Shown here in pieces: positions 34,317-44,212 of a stretch of DNA of 64,000 bases. The stretch is from Pseudomonas sp. LD120 (GTDB lineage: Bacteria; Pseudomonadota; Gammaproteobacteria; Pseudomonadales; Pseudomonadaceae), in assembly GCF_009861525.1 (NCBI RefSeq), contig NZ_WVHL01000003.1:1488001-1552000 (forward strand), written 5' to 3'. Below the pieces are notes generated by a model. It was not told where the DNA came from. It did not search any database and worked only from the letters and a program-made list of their open reading frames with translations. The position numbers and the translations under genes were made by a program. Position 1 is the first letter of the stretch; each line of letters starts with the position of its first letter.

Positions 34317-35219
34317 TCAGCGCAAGGATTTGGGCGACACCCCGAAGCGCTTGCGAAAGGCCGTGGAGAAGTGTGCCGGGCTGTAGCCGACCCGGTAGGC
34401 TGCGCTGGAGACGTTGGTTTCGCCGCTGGCCAGCAGGCGATACGCCTCGCCCAAGCGCTGCTCTTGCAGATAGGCATAGACGCTGGTGCCGAACACTTGG
34501 CGAAAGCCGGCCGTCAACTTGCGCGGGTTCAGCCCCACTTGACGCGACAGCTCGGACAGCGAAGGCGAAGCCTGCAATGACCGCAGCAGCAGGTCGCGAG
34601 CGGCGTGGATGCGCTCGATGTCCGAGGCGTTGCCGGGGCTGTCCTGCTGCGGCCGCGATTCGGAGTGGGCGAGGAGGCCCTCGACCCCCAGGGCGGTCAG
34701 TTCCAGGGCCTTGCCCCCCAGGTAGAAGGAGCGGGTCGGGCCTTGCAGCGGACAGGTCGCGATCTGCTGGGCCAGGGCCAGCAGCGGCTTGCTCGCCGGC
34801 TGGCAGAACAGCATCGGGCCGCCGCCAAGGGGGTTCAGCAAGCGCTCGGGTTCAAGACCGGCCTTGCGGATGGCGGGAAAATCCAACTGCACCGTGGTGT
34901 AGCGCACCGGCACGCCGCTGGCGAACAGGTGGTCGCCGCAATGTTCGCCCTGGTTGGCCACGGCGCACAGGGTCGGGCCGCGAATCTCCACCTCCGGTTG
35001 GCCCTCGACTCGGCAGTTGAGCTGGCCGCTGAGCACCAGGATGATTTTCAGGCCTTGCCAGAGCGGCTCTTGCATCCACATCGGGCTGTCCATCAGCACC
35101 GTCCCGGTGGACAAGGTGATTTCCGGCACCACGGCCGCCGTCCCGGCGTGCTGCGGATTGGGAAAGTGCAGGGTGAAATCCCTTTGGACAGGCTGCGGCG
35201 CAGCGTTGGGGCTGAGCAT
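34317..35219 (-). CDS. pchR: AraC-family activator of enantio-pyochelin genes
   Basis: Start at 35219 (MLSPNAAPQP) has AGGGAG 7 bases upstream and yields 300 residues, close to known PchR proteins; the earlier ATG at 35252 has no ribosome site. The C-terminus holds the double AraC helix-turn-helix (LSELSRQVGLNPRKLTAGFR and VSSAAYRVGYSPAHFSTAFR with FGVSP). The N-terminal half should bind the ferric siderophore. It is divergent from pchD and transcribed toward fetA. It activates both operons when iron-loaded enantio-pyochelin is present, and its own promoter has a Fur-like box. Confidence 0.9.
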   Translation of the reverse strand: MLSPNAAPQPVQRDFTLHFPNPQHAGTAAVVPEITLSTGTVLMDSPMWMQEPLWQGLKIILVLSGQLNCRVEGQPEVEIRGPTLCAVANQGEHCGDHLFASGVPVRYTTVQLDFPAIRKAGLEPERLLNPLGGGPMLFCQPASKPLLALAQQIATCPLQGPTRSFYLGGKALELTALGVEGLLAHSESRPQQDSPGNASDIERIHAARDLLLRSLQASPSLSELSRQVGLNPRKLTAGFRQVFGTSVYAYLQEQRLGEAYRLLASGETNVSSAAYRVGYSPAHFSTAFRKRFGVSPKSLR

Positions 35220-35279
35220 GGCGAACTCCCTGTTGACCGGAAAAGAGGCCATACGCTATCAGGAAAATCCTTTTATGTA

Positions 35280-35299
35280 ATTAAGAATGATTATCCTTT
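35280..35299 (-). promoter_or_regulatory. Fur-box-like site upstream of pchR
   Basis: On the minus strand GATAATCATTCTT matches the right-hand 13 bases of the Fur consensus at 11 positions. It lies 61-80 bases before the pchR start. Confidence 0.6.
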
Positions 35300-35353
35300 A
35301 GCTTTTGTGCCCCGTACTGCCGGGACTTGCCGCGCAATCAAAAGAAAAAGCCG

Positions 35354-35371
35354 CGCAAACGAATGTCCTGG
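35354..35371 (+). promoter_or_regulatory. PchR-box candidate upstream of pchD
   Basis: CGCAAACGAA at 35354-35363 is identical to the site upstream of fetA, and TGG follows at the same distance (35369-35371). It precedes the Fur-like site of the pchD promoter. Confidence 0.5.
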
Positions 35372-35400
35372 CGATTGCCGGGCCCCGGAAATTACCGGTT

Positions 35401-35417
35401 AATAATCACTCTCATTT
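35401..35417 (+). promoter_or_regulatory. Fur-box-like site in the pchD promoter
   Basis: AATAATCACTCTCATTT resembles Fur-box halves (AATNATT/TCATT). It lies about 170 bases before the pchD start; the remainder of the 364-base pchR-pchD gap is GC-richer leader. Confidence 0.55.
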
Positions 35418-35583
35418 GCAAGCGCAACCGCTCAACATGGACGACTCTGCCATCCGCCGCCCCGCAGGAGCGCCGACAGGCCCGCATTTTTCGCCGCGCT
35501 GACGGCTCATCTTCCCTTCATTCCGGGGGCCTGACATGTCAGGTCCGGGGCGGCCTTTTGCCGAAAAAAACTCAGGAGACAGC

Positions 35584-37251
35584 ATGTCCACTCTCGATGA
35601 TTCGCAGGATTGCCCCGCTTGGCCCGAGGCCTTCGCCCAGGCTTACCGCGAGGCCGGTTACTGGCGCGATGAAACCTTTGGCGATCTGCTGCGCTTTGCT
35701 GCCCGGGCCTTTGCCGAGCGCGAGGCGCTGACCGATGGTCAGCGGCGCGTCAGTTACCGCCAACTGGACCTGCGGGTCGATCAACTGGCCAGCGGCCTTT
35801 GCCGCCTGGGCCTGCGCGCCGGCGACAACGTGGTGCTGCAGTTGCCCAATGGCGGCGCCTTTGTCGAAGCCTGCTTTGCCCTGTACCGCCTGGGGGTGCG
35901 CCCGATCTTCGCCTTGCCGGCCCACCGGCACCTGGAAATCGGCGGTTTTTGCGCGTTTGCTCAGGCCCGGGCCTACCTGTGCGCTGACCGTGATGGCGGC
36001 TTCGACTACCGCGCCATGGCCCGCGACCTCAAGGCCGGCAATCCGCAGCTGGCGTGGGTGATCGTTGCCGGCGAGGCCGAAGAATTCACTGCGCTCGATG
36101 ATTTGTATGATCAGGCGGCGCCCAGCGCTTTTGCCACGCCGAGCGCTGACGCCGTGGCGTGTTTCCAGTTGTCCGGCGGCTCTACCGGCACCCCCAAGCT
36201 GATCCCTCGCCGGCACCACGAATACCTCTACAACCTGCGGGCCAGCGTCGAACGCTGCGGGTTGTCCAGTACCAGCGTGTACCTGGCGGCGCTGCCCATG
36301 GCCCATAACTTTCCCATGTGCTGCCCGGGTTTCATGGGCACCTTGGCGGTGGGAGGGCGCGTGGTGCTTGCGGCATCGCCGAGCCCGGAGGTGTGCTTTG
36401 CCCTGATCGAGCGCGAAGCTGTGACCCACACCGCCCTGGTGCCGCCCCTGGCCCTGGTCTGGCTGGAGGCGGCCCAAGCCCGTGGGCGCGGGCTGGCGTC
36501 GTTGCAACTGCTGCAGGTGGGCGGCGCCAAGCTCAGCTTCGAGGCGGCGCGGCGCATCGAGCCGGTGCTCGGTTGCCGTCTGCAGCAAGTGTTCGGCATG
36601 GCCGAGGGGTTGATCTGCTACACCGACCCGCACGACTCGCCCGAGCACGTGCTGCACACCCAGGGTCGGCCACTGTCGCCAGCGGATGAAATCCGCGTGG
36701 TGGACGAGCATGAGCAGCCCGTTGCGCAGGGGCAGGTGGGCCAGTTGCTGACCCGCGGTCCCTACACCATTCGCGGGTATTACCGTCAGCCCGAACACAA
36801 CGCTCAAGCCTTCACCGCCGACGGTTTCTACCGCACCGGCGACCGGGTGCAGCTCACCGCCGACGGCTACCTGATGGTGGAAGGGCGCGACAAGGACCTG
36901 ATCAACCGCGGCGGTGAAAAGATCGCCGCCGAAGAGGTGGAGAACCTGCTGCTGAGCCATCCGGCGGTGGCCGATATCGCCCTGGTGGCGATGCCCGACG
37001 CCTTCCTTGGCGAGCGCACCTGTGCCTTTGTCATTCCCCGGGGCAAGGCGCCCCGGACCCCGGAACTGCTGCGCCATCTGCGGGCCCAGGGCCTGGCGGC
37101 ATTCAAGCTGCCGGACCGCTTCGAGTTCATCCCGGCCTTTCCCCAGACTGGGGTCGGCAAGGTCAGCCGCAAGCACCTGCGCGAGGCGATCCAGGCCCTG
37201 TACTTCGGCAACCGGGCCCAAGCCCTGGAGGCCACTGATGGCCGTGGCTGA
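35584..37251 (+). CDS. pchD: salicyl-AMP ligase
   Basis: The 555-residue enzyme activates salicylate as the adenylate and loads it on the aryl carrier domain of PchE. Adenylation motifs are clear: [15 protein letters not shown] (about 194-208), [17 protein letters not shown], and [11 protein letters not shown], with the C-terminal catalytic Lys in VGKVSRK. Start at 35584 has AGGAG 5 bases upstream; an earlier in-frame ATG (35536) overlaps the leader. It is first in pchDHIEFKCBA and overlaps pchH by 14 bases. Confidence 0.93.
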   Translation: MSTLDDSQDCPAWPEAFAQAYREAGYWRDETFGDLLRFAARAFAEREALTDGQRRVSYRQLDLRVDQLASGLCRLGLRAGDNVVLQLPNGGAFVEACFALYRLGVRPIFALPAHRHLEIGGFCAFAQARAYLCADRDGGFDYRAMARDLKAGNPQLAWVIVAGEAEEFTALDDLYDQAAPSAFATPSADAVACFQLSGGSTGTPKLIPRRHHEYLYNLRASVERCGLSSTSVYLAALPMAHNFPMCCPGFMGTLAVGGRVVLAASPSPEVCFALIEREAVTHTALVPPLALVWLEAAQARGRGLASLQLLQVGGAKLSFEAARRIEPVLGCRLQQVFGMAEGLICYTDPHDSPEHVLHTQGRPLSPADEIRVVDEHEQPVAQGQVGQLLTRGPYTIRGYYRQPEHNAQAFTADGFYRTGDRVQLTADGYLMVEGRDKDLINRGGEKIAAEEVENLLLSHPAVADIALVAMPDAFLGERTCAFVIPRGKAPRTPELLRHLRAQGLAAFKLPDRFEFIPAFPQTGVGKVSRKHLREAIQALYFGNRAQALEATDGRG

Positions 37252-38989
37252 ACCGGCAGGACTGACCGCACTGTTGCGCCCGGTGCGCGGGCGCCTGCTG
37301 GCGGCGATGCTGCTGCAAGTGCTGGCGGCGCTGGTGGGCCTGCTGCCGCTGATCGCCGTGGCCGAACTGGCGCCGCTGCTGCTGGCCGGCGAGCTGGGCC
37401 TGGAGCGCGCGGGCTTCTGGCTGCTGGCCGGGGCCGGGGCGCTGCTCCTGCGCCTGCTGGGGCTGGCGGCGGGGTTGCAGATCACCCACCTGGCCGACAG
37501 CGACCTGCAGCGCCATCTGCGCCAGCGCATCGCCGCCCATCTGGCGCGGGTGCCCCTGGCCTGGCTCGACGGCCAGCGGCAAACCGCCGAGCGGGTGCTG
37601 CTGGAGGACGTCGGCGCCCTGCATCAGTTGGTGGCGCACCTGCCCAACAACCTGGTGGCGGCCTTGGTGGTGCCCTTGGCCAGCCTGATCTACCTGCTGA
37701 CGGTGAGCCTGCCCATGACCCTGGTGGTGCTGGCGCCACCGTTGATCGCGCTGTGGCGCCTGCGGGTGATGCGCACCCCGGCCTATCGCGACGAGCGCCA
37801 GCGCCTGGGCGGCGCCATGGGCGCGCTGTCGACGGCGACCCTGAACTTCGTGCAGAGCATCGCCATGGTCAAATCCTTTGGCCGGGTGGAGCGGGTCCAG
37901 GACGAGTTCTTCACGGCGGTGGAGGATTTTGCCGCGTTCTTCTCCCGTTGGGTCGAGCGCTGGGCGGGCCTGGGCGCCAGTGTCGAGGTGCTGCTCTCGC
38001 CCCTGTTGGTGCTGGCCCTGGTGCTGGTGGCCGGGGTGGCGCTGATCGCCGTCGGGGTCTTGCAGCCGTTGCAGTTGCTGGCGTTTGCCTTGCTGGGGCC
38101 GGCCCTGGCGGCGCCGGTGGCGGCTCTGGGGCATGGCGCCGATTCTCTGGTCCAGGGTCGGGCGGCGGCGCAGCGCATCAGTGCGCTGCTCAAGACCCCG
38201 GTGCTGGCGCAGCCGGCCTGTTCCCGGGAGCCCGAGGGGGCTGTGGTGAGCTTCGAAGCCGTGGACTTCAGTTACCCAGACGGCAGCCAGGTGTTGCATG
38301 GTATCGATCTGTGCCTGCAGCCGGGCACCCTGACCGCCCTGGTGGGGGATTGCGGGGCCGGAAAATCCACCCTGGCCACCTTGCTCGCGCGCTTTGCCGA
38401 TGTCAGCGCCGGGGCGATCCGCATCGGCGGTGTCGACCTGCGGGACATGGACAGCGCGACCCTGTATCGCCAGGTGGCCTTTGTCTTTCAAGAGGTGCGC
38501 CTGCTGCGCGCCAGCGTTCTCGACAACCTGCGCCTGAACCGGCCCGGAGCCCGTCTGGCCGAGGTCGAAGCCGCGGCCCGGGCGGCGCAGATCCACGAAC
38601 GCATCTGCGCCTTGCCAGAGGGCTATCACAGCCAGCTGGGGGAGGGGCTGCAGCTGTCCGGCGGCGAAATCCAGCGCCTGGGCATCGCCCGGGCCATGCT
38701 CAGCCGCGCGCCGATCCTGGTGCTCGACGAGGCCACTGCCGCCAGCGATCCGCAATCGGAGGCGGCGATCCAGCAGGCCCTGTCGCGCCTGGCCCAGGGG
38801 CGTACGGTGCTGGTGGTCGCCCATCGCCTGAGCAGCATCCAGGACGCCGAGCAGATTGCCGTGCTGCAGGGCGGACGCCTGGTGGAATGCGGTCGGCACC
38901 AGGCCTTGCTGGAGCGGCAGGGGGTGTATGCCGGGCTCTGGGCCGCGGAGCAGTTGGACGCCGCCGCGCTGAACGGGAGTCGCCCATGA
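37238..38989 (+). CDS. pchH: ABC transporter, fused membrane and ATPase domains (half 1)
   Basis: The 583-residue protein has about six membrane helices (residues 15-310) and a C-terminal ATPase with Walker [11 protein letters not shown], signature [15 protein letters not shown] and Walker [13 protein letters not shown]. It pairs with PchI as a heterodimer of the exporter fold. Such proteins in pyochelin and yersiniabactin loci are linked to siderophore traffic at the inner membrane, with import of ferric siderophore or iron proposed. GGAGG lies 5 bases before its start inside pchD. Confidence 0.9.
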   Translation: MAVAEPAGLTALLRPVRGRLLAAMLLQVLAALVGLLPLIAVAELAPLLLAGELGLERAGFWLLAGAGALLLRLLGLAAGLQITHLADSDLQRHLRQRIAAHLARVPLAWLDGQRQTAERVLLEDVGALHQLVAHLPNNLVAALVVPLASLIYLLTVSLPMTLVVLAPPLIALWRLRVMRTPAYRDERQRLGGAMGALSTATLNFVQSIAMVKSFGRVERVQDEFFTAVEDFAAFFSRWVERWAGLGASVEVLLSPLLVLALVLVAGVALIAVGVLQPLQLLAFALLGPALAAPVAALGHGADSLVQGRAAAQRISALLKTPVLAQPACSREPEGAVVSFEAVDFSYPDGSQVLHGIDLCLQPGTLTALVGDCGAGKSTLATLLARFADVSAGAIRIGGVDLRDMDSATLYRQVAFVFQEVRLLRASVLDNLRLNRPGARLAEVEAAARAAQIHERICALPEGYHSQLGEGLQLSGGEIQRLGIARAMLSRAPILVLDEATAASDPQSEAAIQQALSRLAQGRTVLVVAHRLSSIQDAEQIAVLQGGRLVECGRHQALLERQGVYAGLWAAEQLDAAALNGSRP

Positions 38990-40749
38990 TTGCCGCGCTG
39001 TTACGCAGTCTGCAGCCGCGGGAAGCCGCGCTGTTGCGTCGTGCCTTGCTGGCCATGGCCGCCAGTGCCCTGGCCCAGGGCGTTGCCCTGGGGTTGCTGC
39101 CGATGGCCCTGGCCAGTGCCCTGGAGGCCGCCACGGCCCGGACGCCCTGGCTCTGGGCCGCAGCCTTTGGCGGATTCGCCGGGCTCTGTCTGTGGCTGCG
39201 CCGCCGGGCGCAACTGGCGGGCTACCGGGCGGGAGCCGCGGCGGCGCGTTCGTTGAACCTGCGCATCGGCCGGCATCTGGCGCGCCTGCCCCTGGAGTGG
39301 TTTGTCGAGCGACGCGGCGCCGAGCTCAACCGCCTGGTGACCCACACCGTGGCGCAGATCATGAGCGCTCCGGCGCACTTGCTGCAGCCCATGGCCAATG
39401 CCTTGCTCACGCCCCTGGCCCTGCTCGTGGCGCTGTGGTGCTACGACCTGTCCATGGCCCTGGCGGCCCTGGCCTGCCTGCCGTTGCTGGTGCTGTTCTA
39501 TCACTGGGGTGTGCGCTGGGGCGGGCAGGCCGAGCAGCACAGCGAAGCGGCGGCCGGCGAAGCCGCGGCGCGGGTCCTGGAATACCTGCGCCAGCAGCCG
39601 CTGCTGCGGGCCAGCGGACGCAACGGTGAAGGTTTCAGCCTGCTCGGCGCGGCGCTGCAGCAACAGCGTCAGGCCCAGCGCCGGGCGCACTGGCGGACCT
39701 TTCCGGCGGCCCTGGGGCTGGTGCTGGCGCTTCAGGCCGGCTACACCGCGGTGCTGTTGTGCGGGCTCTACGCGGTGCTCGGCGGCAGCCTCGGCGCCGT
39801 GCAATACCTGGCCCTGGCGGTGCTTGCCACCTGCCTGGTGGAACCCATGGGCGCCCTGGTCAACCTGGGCACCAGCCTGCGCCAGACCCGCCATGGCCTG
39901 GACAGTCTGCGCCAGTTGCTGGACCTGGCGCCGCTGCCGGAACCGGCCCGGCCCCAGGTGCCGGCCGACCGGCGCCTGGAGGTTCGCCAGCTGGGCCTGG
40001 AGCGCCAGGGGCGGGCGATCCTGCAGGGCATCAGCTTCACGCTGGAGCCGGGTTCGCTGAACCTGCTGGTGGGGCCATCCGGTTCCGGCAAGTCCAGCCT
40101 GCTGCGGCTGCTGGCGCGCTTTTGCGATGTCAGCCACGGCGCCATTCTGCTGGGCGCTGTCGACCTGCGGCAGCTGTCGGCCAGCCAGCGTGATCGGGAC
40201 ATCGCCCTGATGTTCCAGGACTGCCCGCCGCTGGCCGCCAGCCTGCTGGACAACCTGCGCCTGGGCCGCCCCGAGGCCAGCGAAGCGCAACTGCTGGAAG
40301 CGGCCCGCGCCACCGGCCTCGACCGGCTGGCCCAGCGCCTGCCCCAAGGCTGGCAGACCCGGGTCGGCGAGGGCGGCGTGAGCCTTTCCGGCGGTGAACG
40401 CCAGTGCCTGGCCCTGGCCCGGGTCATGCTCAAGGACGCCACGCTGATCCTTCTGGACGAGCCCACCGCCGCCCTGGACGCCATCAGCGAGGCCCGGGTC
40501 AACCAGAGCCTGCGGCAACTGGCGAGCAAGCACACGGTGCTGCTGGCGACCCACAAGCCGACCCTGGCTCCGTGCGCCGAGCAGATCCTCCTGCTGGACC
40601 AGGGCCGTCTGGCCCAGCACGGCACCCATAGCCAACTGATGGCGACCCCGGGCCGTTATCGCCAGTTGTTTCACCAGCGCGAAGCGATCAATCGCTGGCG
40701 CTTGCGCACACCTTCTTCCGTACCCCAAAGGACCGTCCACCATGACTGA
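38986..40749 (+). CDS. pchI: ABC transporter, fused membrane and ATPase domains (half 2)
   Basis: The 587-residue partner of PchH starts at an ATG overlapping the pchH stop (ATGA). It has an N-terminal six-helix domain and an ATPase with Walker A VGPSGSGKSS, signature LSGGERQCLALARVM and Walker B LILLDEPTAALD. Compared with PchH, the Walker A is canonical, while PchH has Cys and Ala in it, hinting at unequal ATP sites. It overlaps pchE by 8 bases. Confidence 0.9.
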   Translation: MIAALLRSLQPREAALLRRALLAMAASALAQGVALGLLPMALASALEAATARTPWLWAAAFGGFAGLCLWLRRRAQLAGYRAGAAAARSLNLRIGRHLARLPLEWFVERRGAELNRLVTHTVAQIMSAPAHLLQPMANALLTPLALLVALWCYDLSMALAALACLPLLVLFYHWGVRWGGQAEQHSEAAAGEAAARVLEYLRQQPLLRASGRNGEGFSLLGAALQQQRQAQRRAHWRTFPAALGLVLALQAGYTAVLLCGLYAVLGGSLGAVQYLALAVLATCLVEPMGALVNLGTSLRQTRHGLDSLRQLLDLAPLPEPARPQVPADRRLEVRQLGLERQGRAILQGISFTLEPGSLNLLVGPSGSGKSSLLRLLARFCDVSHGAILLGAVDLRQLSASQRDRDIALMFQDCPPLAASLLDNLRLGRPEASEAQLLEAARATGLDRLAQRLPQGWQTRVGEGGVSLSGGERQCLALARVMLKDATLILLDEPTAALDAISEARVNQSLRQLASKHTVLLATHKPTLAPCAEQILLLDQGRLAQHGTHSQLMATPGRYRQLFHQREAINRWRLRTPSSVPQRTVHHD

Positions 40750-43700
40750 TCACCCAGCACTGGCACGCGCTCATCTCGCGCCCGCCGGCCTGAGTCATTC
40801 ACCCCAAGGACTCTGTGAAGGCATCGCCCGGTTGCTCGGCTACGCGCCCGGGGACCTTGAGGCGGATGCGTCGCTGATCGAGCAGGGCCTCGACTCGGTG
40901 AGCATCATGCGCCTGCCGGCGTTGCTGGCCGGCGAAGGCGTGAGCCTGAGCTTCGCAGAGCTGATCCAGCAGCCGACCCTGGCCGCCTGGTGGGCGCTGA
41001 TCGAGGCCCGTCGCGGCCTCGCGACGCCGCGCCTGCAGGCCGTGGCCAGCGCCCCCGCCAGCGATGATTTCGCCCTGACCCCGCTGCAGCAGGCCTACTG
41101 GTTCGGCCGCGATCCGGGCATGCCCCTGGGCGGGGTCGGCTGCCACCTGTACCAGGAACTGGACGGCCACGGCCTGGAGCCCGTGCGCCTGGAGCAGGCC
41201 CTGCGCCGCCTGTGCCAGCGCCATCCGATGCTGCGCGCCTGTTTCATCAGCGACAGCTGCCAGCGCATCCTGCCCCAGAGCCCCTGGTCCGGGCTGACCG
41301 TCCACGACCTGCGTCAGGCCTCCTGCGTCGGCGCCGCCGAGGCCCTGGAGCAGCTCCGCGAAAGCCTCTCGCACCGGCGCCTGGAGGTCAGTCGCGGGCA
41401 GGTGTTCGACGTGCAACTGAGCCTGCTGCCCGAAGGCCGCAGCCGCCTGCACCTGAACATCGACCTGCTGGTGGCCGACGTGCTCAGTATCGGCATCCTG
41501 TTGCGCGACCTGGCGCTGATCCATGCTGGCCAGGAGCACAGCCTGCCGGCCCTGGAATGGACCTTCGCCGACTACCTGCGGACCGAGCAGGAACTGCGCG
41601 CGCCGCAGTTGGCGGCGGCCCGGGACTATTGGCTGGAGCGCCTGGAGGATCTGCCGGACGGCCCGCAACTGCCCCTGGCCCAGGAGCCACAGCAGCTCGG
41701 CACCCCGCGTTTTCGCCGGCTGGCGATGCGCCTTAACCACGAGCAGGTGCAGGCCCTGGAACAGCGCGCCCGGCAACACGGCCTGACCCTGGCCAGCGTG
41801 CTCGCCTGTGCCTATGCCCAGGTACTGGGGCGCTGGAGCGCCAGCCCGCATTTCCTGCTCAACGTGCCGCTGTTCGACCGCCAGGAACTGCACCCCTGCG
41901 TGCCCCATCTGCTGGCGGATTTCTCCAACCTGGTGCTGCTGGAAGTCGACCAGCGCCAGCCCGCGTCCTTCTGCCAGCAGGCGTCGGCGCTGCAGGCCCA
42001 ATTGCACCGCGACATCGCTCACAGCGCCTGGCCCGGGGTCGAGGTGCTGCGCGAGCGTGCGCGGCTGCGCCAGGGCGGCGGCCAGGGTGCGCCGGTGGTG
42101 TTCGCCTGTAACCTGGGCCCGGCCTTGGTCGACGCCACCTGCCGCGAGCAACTGGGTGAACCGGGCTGGGCGCTGTCGCAGACGCCCCAGGTCTGGCTCG
42201 ACCACCAGAGCTACCCGCTGGCCGACGGCCTGCTGCTGAACTGGGACGCGGTGCAGGGGCTGTTTCCCGAAGACCTGTTGGAGCAGATGTTCGACGCCTA
42301 CCGCAGCTTGCTGCTGTGGCTGTGCGCCAACCACTGGCAACAGCCGGCGCCCTTGCCGCTGCCGGCGGCGCAGCAGCAACGGCGGCAGTGGGTCAATGCC
42401 ACCGAACACGCCACGCCCGCGCAGTGCCTGCACCAGGGCTTCTTCCAACAGGCCCAGGCCCATCCCGAGCGGCTGGCGCTGATCTGTGACCAGGGCCGTC
42501 TGAGTTATGCCGAGCTGGCCCGGCAAGCCCTGCAACTGGCGGGCGCCTTGGTGGAGTGGGGCGTGCAGCGGGGTGATGCGGTGGCGATCACCCTGCCCAA
42601 GGGCCGCGAACAGGTGATCGCGGTGCTGGGGATTCTCGCCGCCGGGGCGGTCTACGTGCCGGTGGGCATCGAACAGCCGCCGGCCCGGCGCGACATGATC
42701 TATCAGCGCGCCGGGGCGCGGGTGGTGATCACCGATCAGGCCCACCGCGACGGTGGTATCTGGCTGGCCGAGCTGCGGGTGGTGACCCTGGCCCAGGCGC
42801 GCCCGGCGCTCGCCCTGGAGCAACCGCTGGCGCTGGCGGCCGATGCCCTGGCGTATGTGATCTTCACCTCGGGCACCACCGGCGAGCCCAAGGGCGTCGA
42901 GCTCTGCCATCAGGCGGCGATGAACACCGTCGCCGCGATCAACCGCCGTTACCAGGTCAGCGCCGAGGACCGGATGTTGGGGCTCTCGGCCCTGGATTTC
43001 GACCTGTCGGTGTACGACCTCTTCGGTGCGCTGAGTGTCGGCGGCGCCCTGGTCCTGCCGGCGAACAGCCTGCGCAAGGAGCCCCGGGAATGGCTGCGGC
43101 TGATCCGCGAACAGCGGGTGAGCCTGTGGAACTCGGTGCCGGCGCTGTTGGAGATGCTGACCCTGCAAGTGCGCGACGGCGCCGGGCTCGGGGCATTGCG
43201 CCTGGCCATGGTGTCCGGCGACTGGGTCGGCCTCGACCTGCCACGGCGCCTGGAGCAAGCGGCGGGCCGCCGCGTGCCGTTCGTGGCCCTGGGCGGCGCC
43301 ACCGAGGCGGCGATCTGGTCCAACTATCAGGAGGTGGCGGCGGTGCCCGCGCACTGGCGCTCGATCCCCTACGGCCGGCCCCTGGACAACCAGCGCTTTA
43401 GGGTGGTGGACAGCCAGGGCCGGGACTGCCCGGACTGGGTGCCCGGCGAGCTGTGGATCGGCGGCGCCGGGGTGGCCACCGGTTATCGCGGTCTGCCAAC
43501 CCTCAGCGCCCAGCGCTTTGTCGAGCATGACGGCGGGCGCTGGTACCGCACCGGCGACCAGGGTCGCTACTGGGCCGACGGCAGTCTGGAGTTTCTCGGG
43601 CGTCTGGACCAGCAGGTCAAGGTCCGCGGCTTTCGCATCGAACTGGCGGAAATCGACCTGGCCCTGGAGCGCCACCCGGCCATCAGCCGTGCCCTGAGCC

Positions 43701-44212
43701 TGGTGCTGCCCGGCAGCGAGCCGCAACTGGCGGCGGTGCTGCTGGCCCATGAACCGCTGCCCGAGCCCCAGGCCCTGCGTCAGTGGCTGGGGCAATGGCT
43801 GCCCGAGCACATGCTTCCGGACACCTGGCTGACCCTGGCCGAACTGCCCCTGAGCAGCAACGGCAAGGTCGATCGCGCGGCCCTGTTGTGGCTGCTGCAG
43901 GAGCAGCGCCGCGGCGCCCAGCCGCACAGCGCCGAACCGCCGCAAGGGGCGTGGGAGGAAGCTGTGGCCGCGCTGTGGCAGGAGCTGCTGCAAGTGCCCC
44001 AGGTGGGCCGGCACCAGGGCTTTTTCGCCCTGGGTGGCAACAGCCTGCTGGCGGCCCGCTTGATCGAACGCATCGCCCGGCAGTTCCAGGTGGAACTGTC
44101 GCTCAAGGACTTTTTCAACGCGGCCACCGTGGCCCTGCAGGGGCAGTTGCTCGCCTCGCGCCGGGAACAGCGGCCCGTCACTCAGAACGCAATGGTGGAG
44201 GGCGTGTTATGA
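40742..44212 (+). CDS. pchE: nonribosomal peptide synthetase PchE (aryl carrier-Cy-A-PCP), no epimerase
   Basis: The 1156-residue synthetase has an N-terminal aryl carrier domain with phosphopantetheine Ser52 (EQGLDSVS), a heterocyclisation domain with DLLVAD (241-246), a cysteine adenylation domain (FTSGTTGEPKG near 708) and a peptidyl carrier with Ser1101 (GGNSLL). It loads salicylate and makes the first aryl-thiazoline ring. The A domain runs straight from VKVRGFRIELAEID to NGKVDR, with no embedded epimerase. The P. aeruginosa protein (about 1438 residues) has one, and its absence is the known basis of the opposite stereochemistry of enantio-pyochelin. Confidence 0.92.
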   Translation: MTDHPALARAHLAPAGLSHSPQGLCEGIARLLGYAPGDLEADASLIEQGLDSVSIMRLPALLAGEGVSLSFAELIQQPTLAAWWALIEARRGLATPRLQAVASAPASDDFALTPLQQAYWFGRDPGMPLGGVGCHLYQELDGHGLEPVRLEQALRRLCQRHPMLRACFISDSCQRILPQSPWSGLTVHDLRQASCVGAAEALEQLRESLSHRRLEVSRGQVFDVQLSLLPEGRSRLHLNIDLLVADVLSIGILLRDLALIHAGQEHSLPALEWTFADYLRTEQELRAPQLAAARDYWLERLEDLPDGPQLPLAQEPQQLGTPRFRRLAMRLNHEQVQALEQRARQHGLTLASVLACAYAQVLGRWSASPHFLLNVPLFDRQELHPCVPHLLADFSNLVLLEVDQRQPASFCQQASALQAQLHRDIAHSAWPGVEVLRERARLRQGGGQGAPVVFACNLGPALVDATCREQLGEPGWALSQTPQVWLDHQSYPLADGLLLNWDAVQGLFPEDLLEQMFDAYRSLLLWLCANHWQQPAPLPLPAAQQQRRQWVNATEHATPAQCLHQGFFQQAQAHPERLALICDQGRLSYAELARQALQLAGALVEWGVQRGDAVAITLPKGREQVIAVLGILAAGAVYVPVGIEQPPARRDMIYQRAGARVVITDQAHRDGGIWLAELRVVTLAQARPALALEQPLALAADALAYVIFTSGTTGEPKGVELCHQAAMNTVAAINRRYQVSAEDRMLGLSALDFDLSVYDLFGALSVGGALVLPANSLRKEPREWLRLIREQRVSLWNSVPALLEMLTLQVRDGAGLGALRLAMVSGDWVGLDLPRRLEQAAGRRVPFVALGGATEAAIWSNYQEVAAVPAHWRSIPYGRPLDNQRFRVVDSQGRDCPDWVPGELWIGGAGVATGYRGLPTLSAQRFVEHDGGRWYRTGDQGRYWADGSLEFLGRLDQQVKVRGFRIELAEIDLALERHPAISRALSLVLPGSEPQLAAVLLAHEPLPEPQALRQWLGQWLPEHMLPDTWLTLAELPLSSNGKVDRAALLWLLQEQRRGAQPHSAEPPQGAWEEAVAALWQELLQVPQVGRHQGFFALGGNSLLAARLIERIARQFQVELSLKDFFNAATVALQGQLLASRREQRPVTQNAMVEGVL

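Noticed and set aside
40799..44014. Open frame of about 1071 codons antisense to pchE
   Set aside because: Same shadow effect; PchE is fully recognisable.
40742..44212. PchE as a truncated or deleted gene because it is about 280 residues shorter than in P. aeruginosa
   Set aside because: All domains are complete and the missing part is exactly the embedded epimerase, as expected for enantio-pyochelin.
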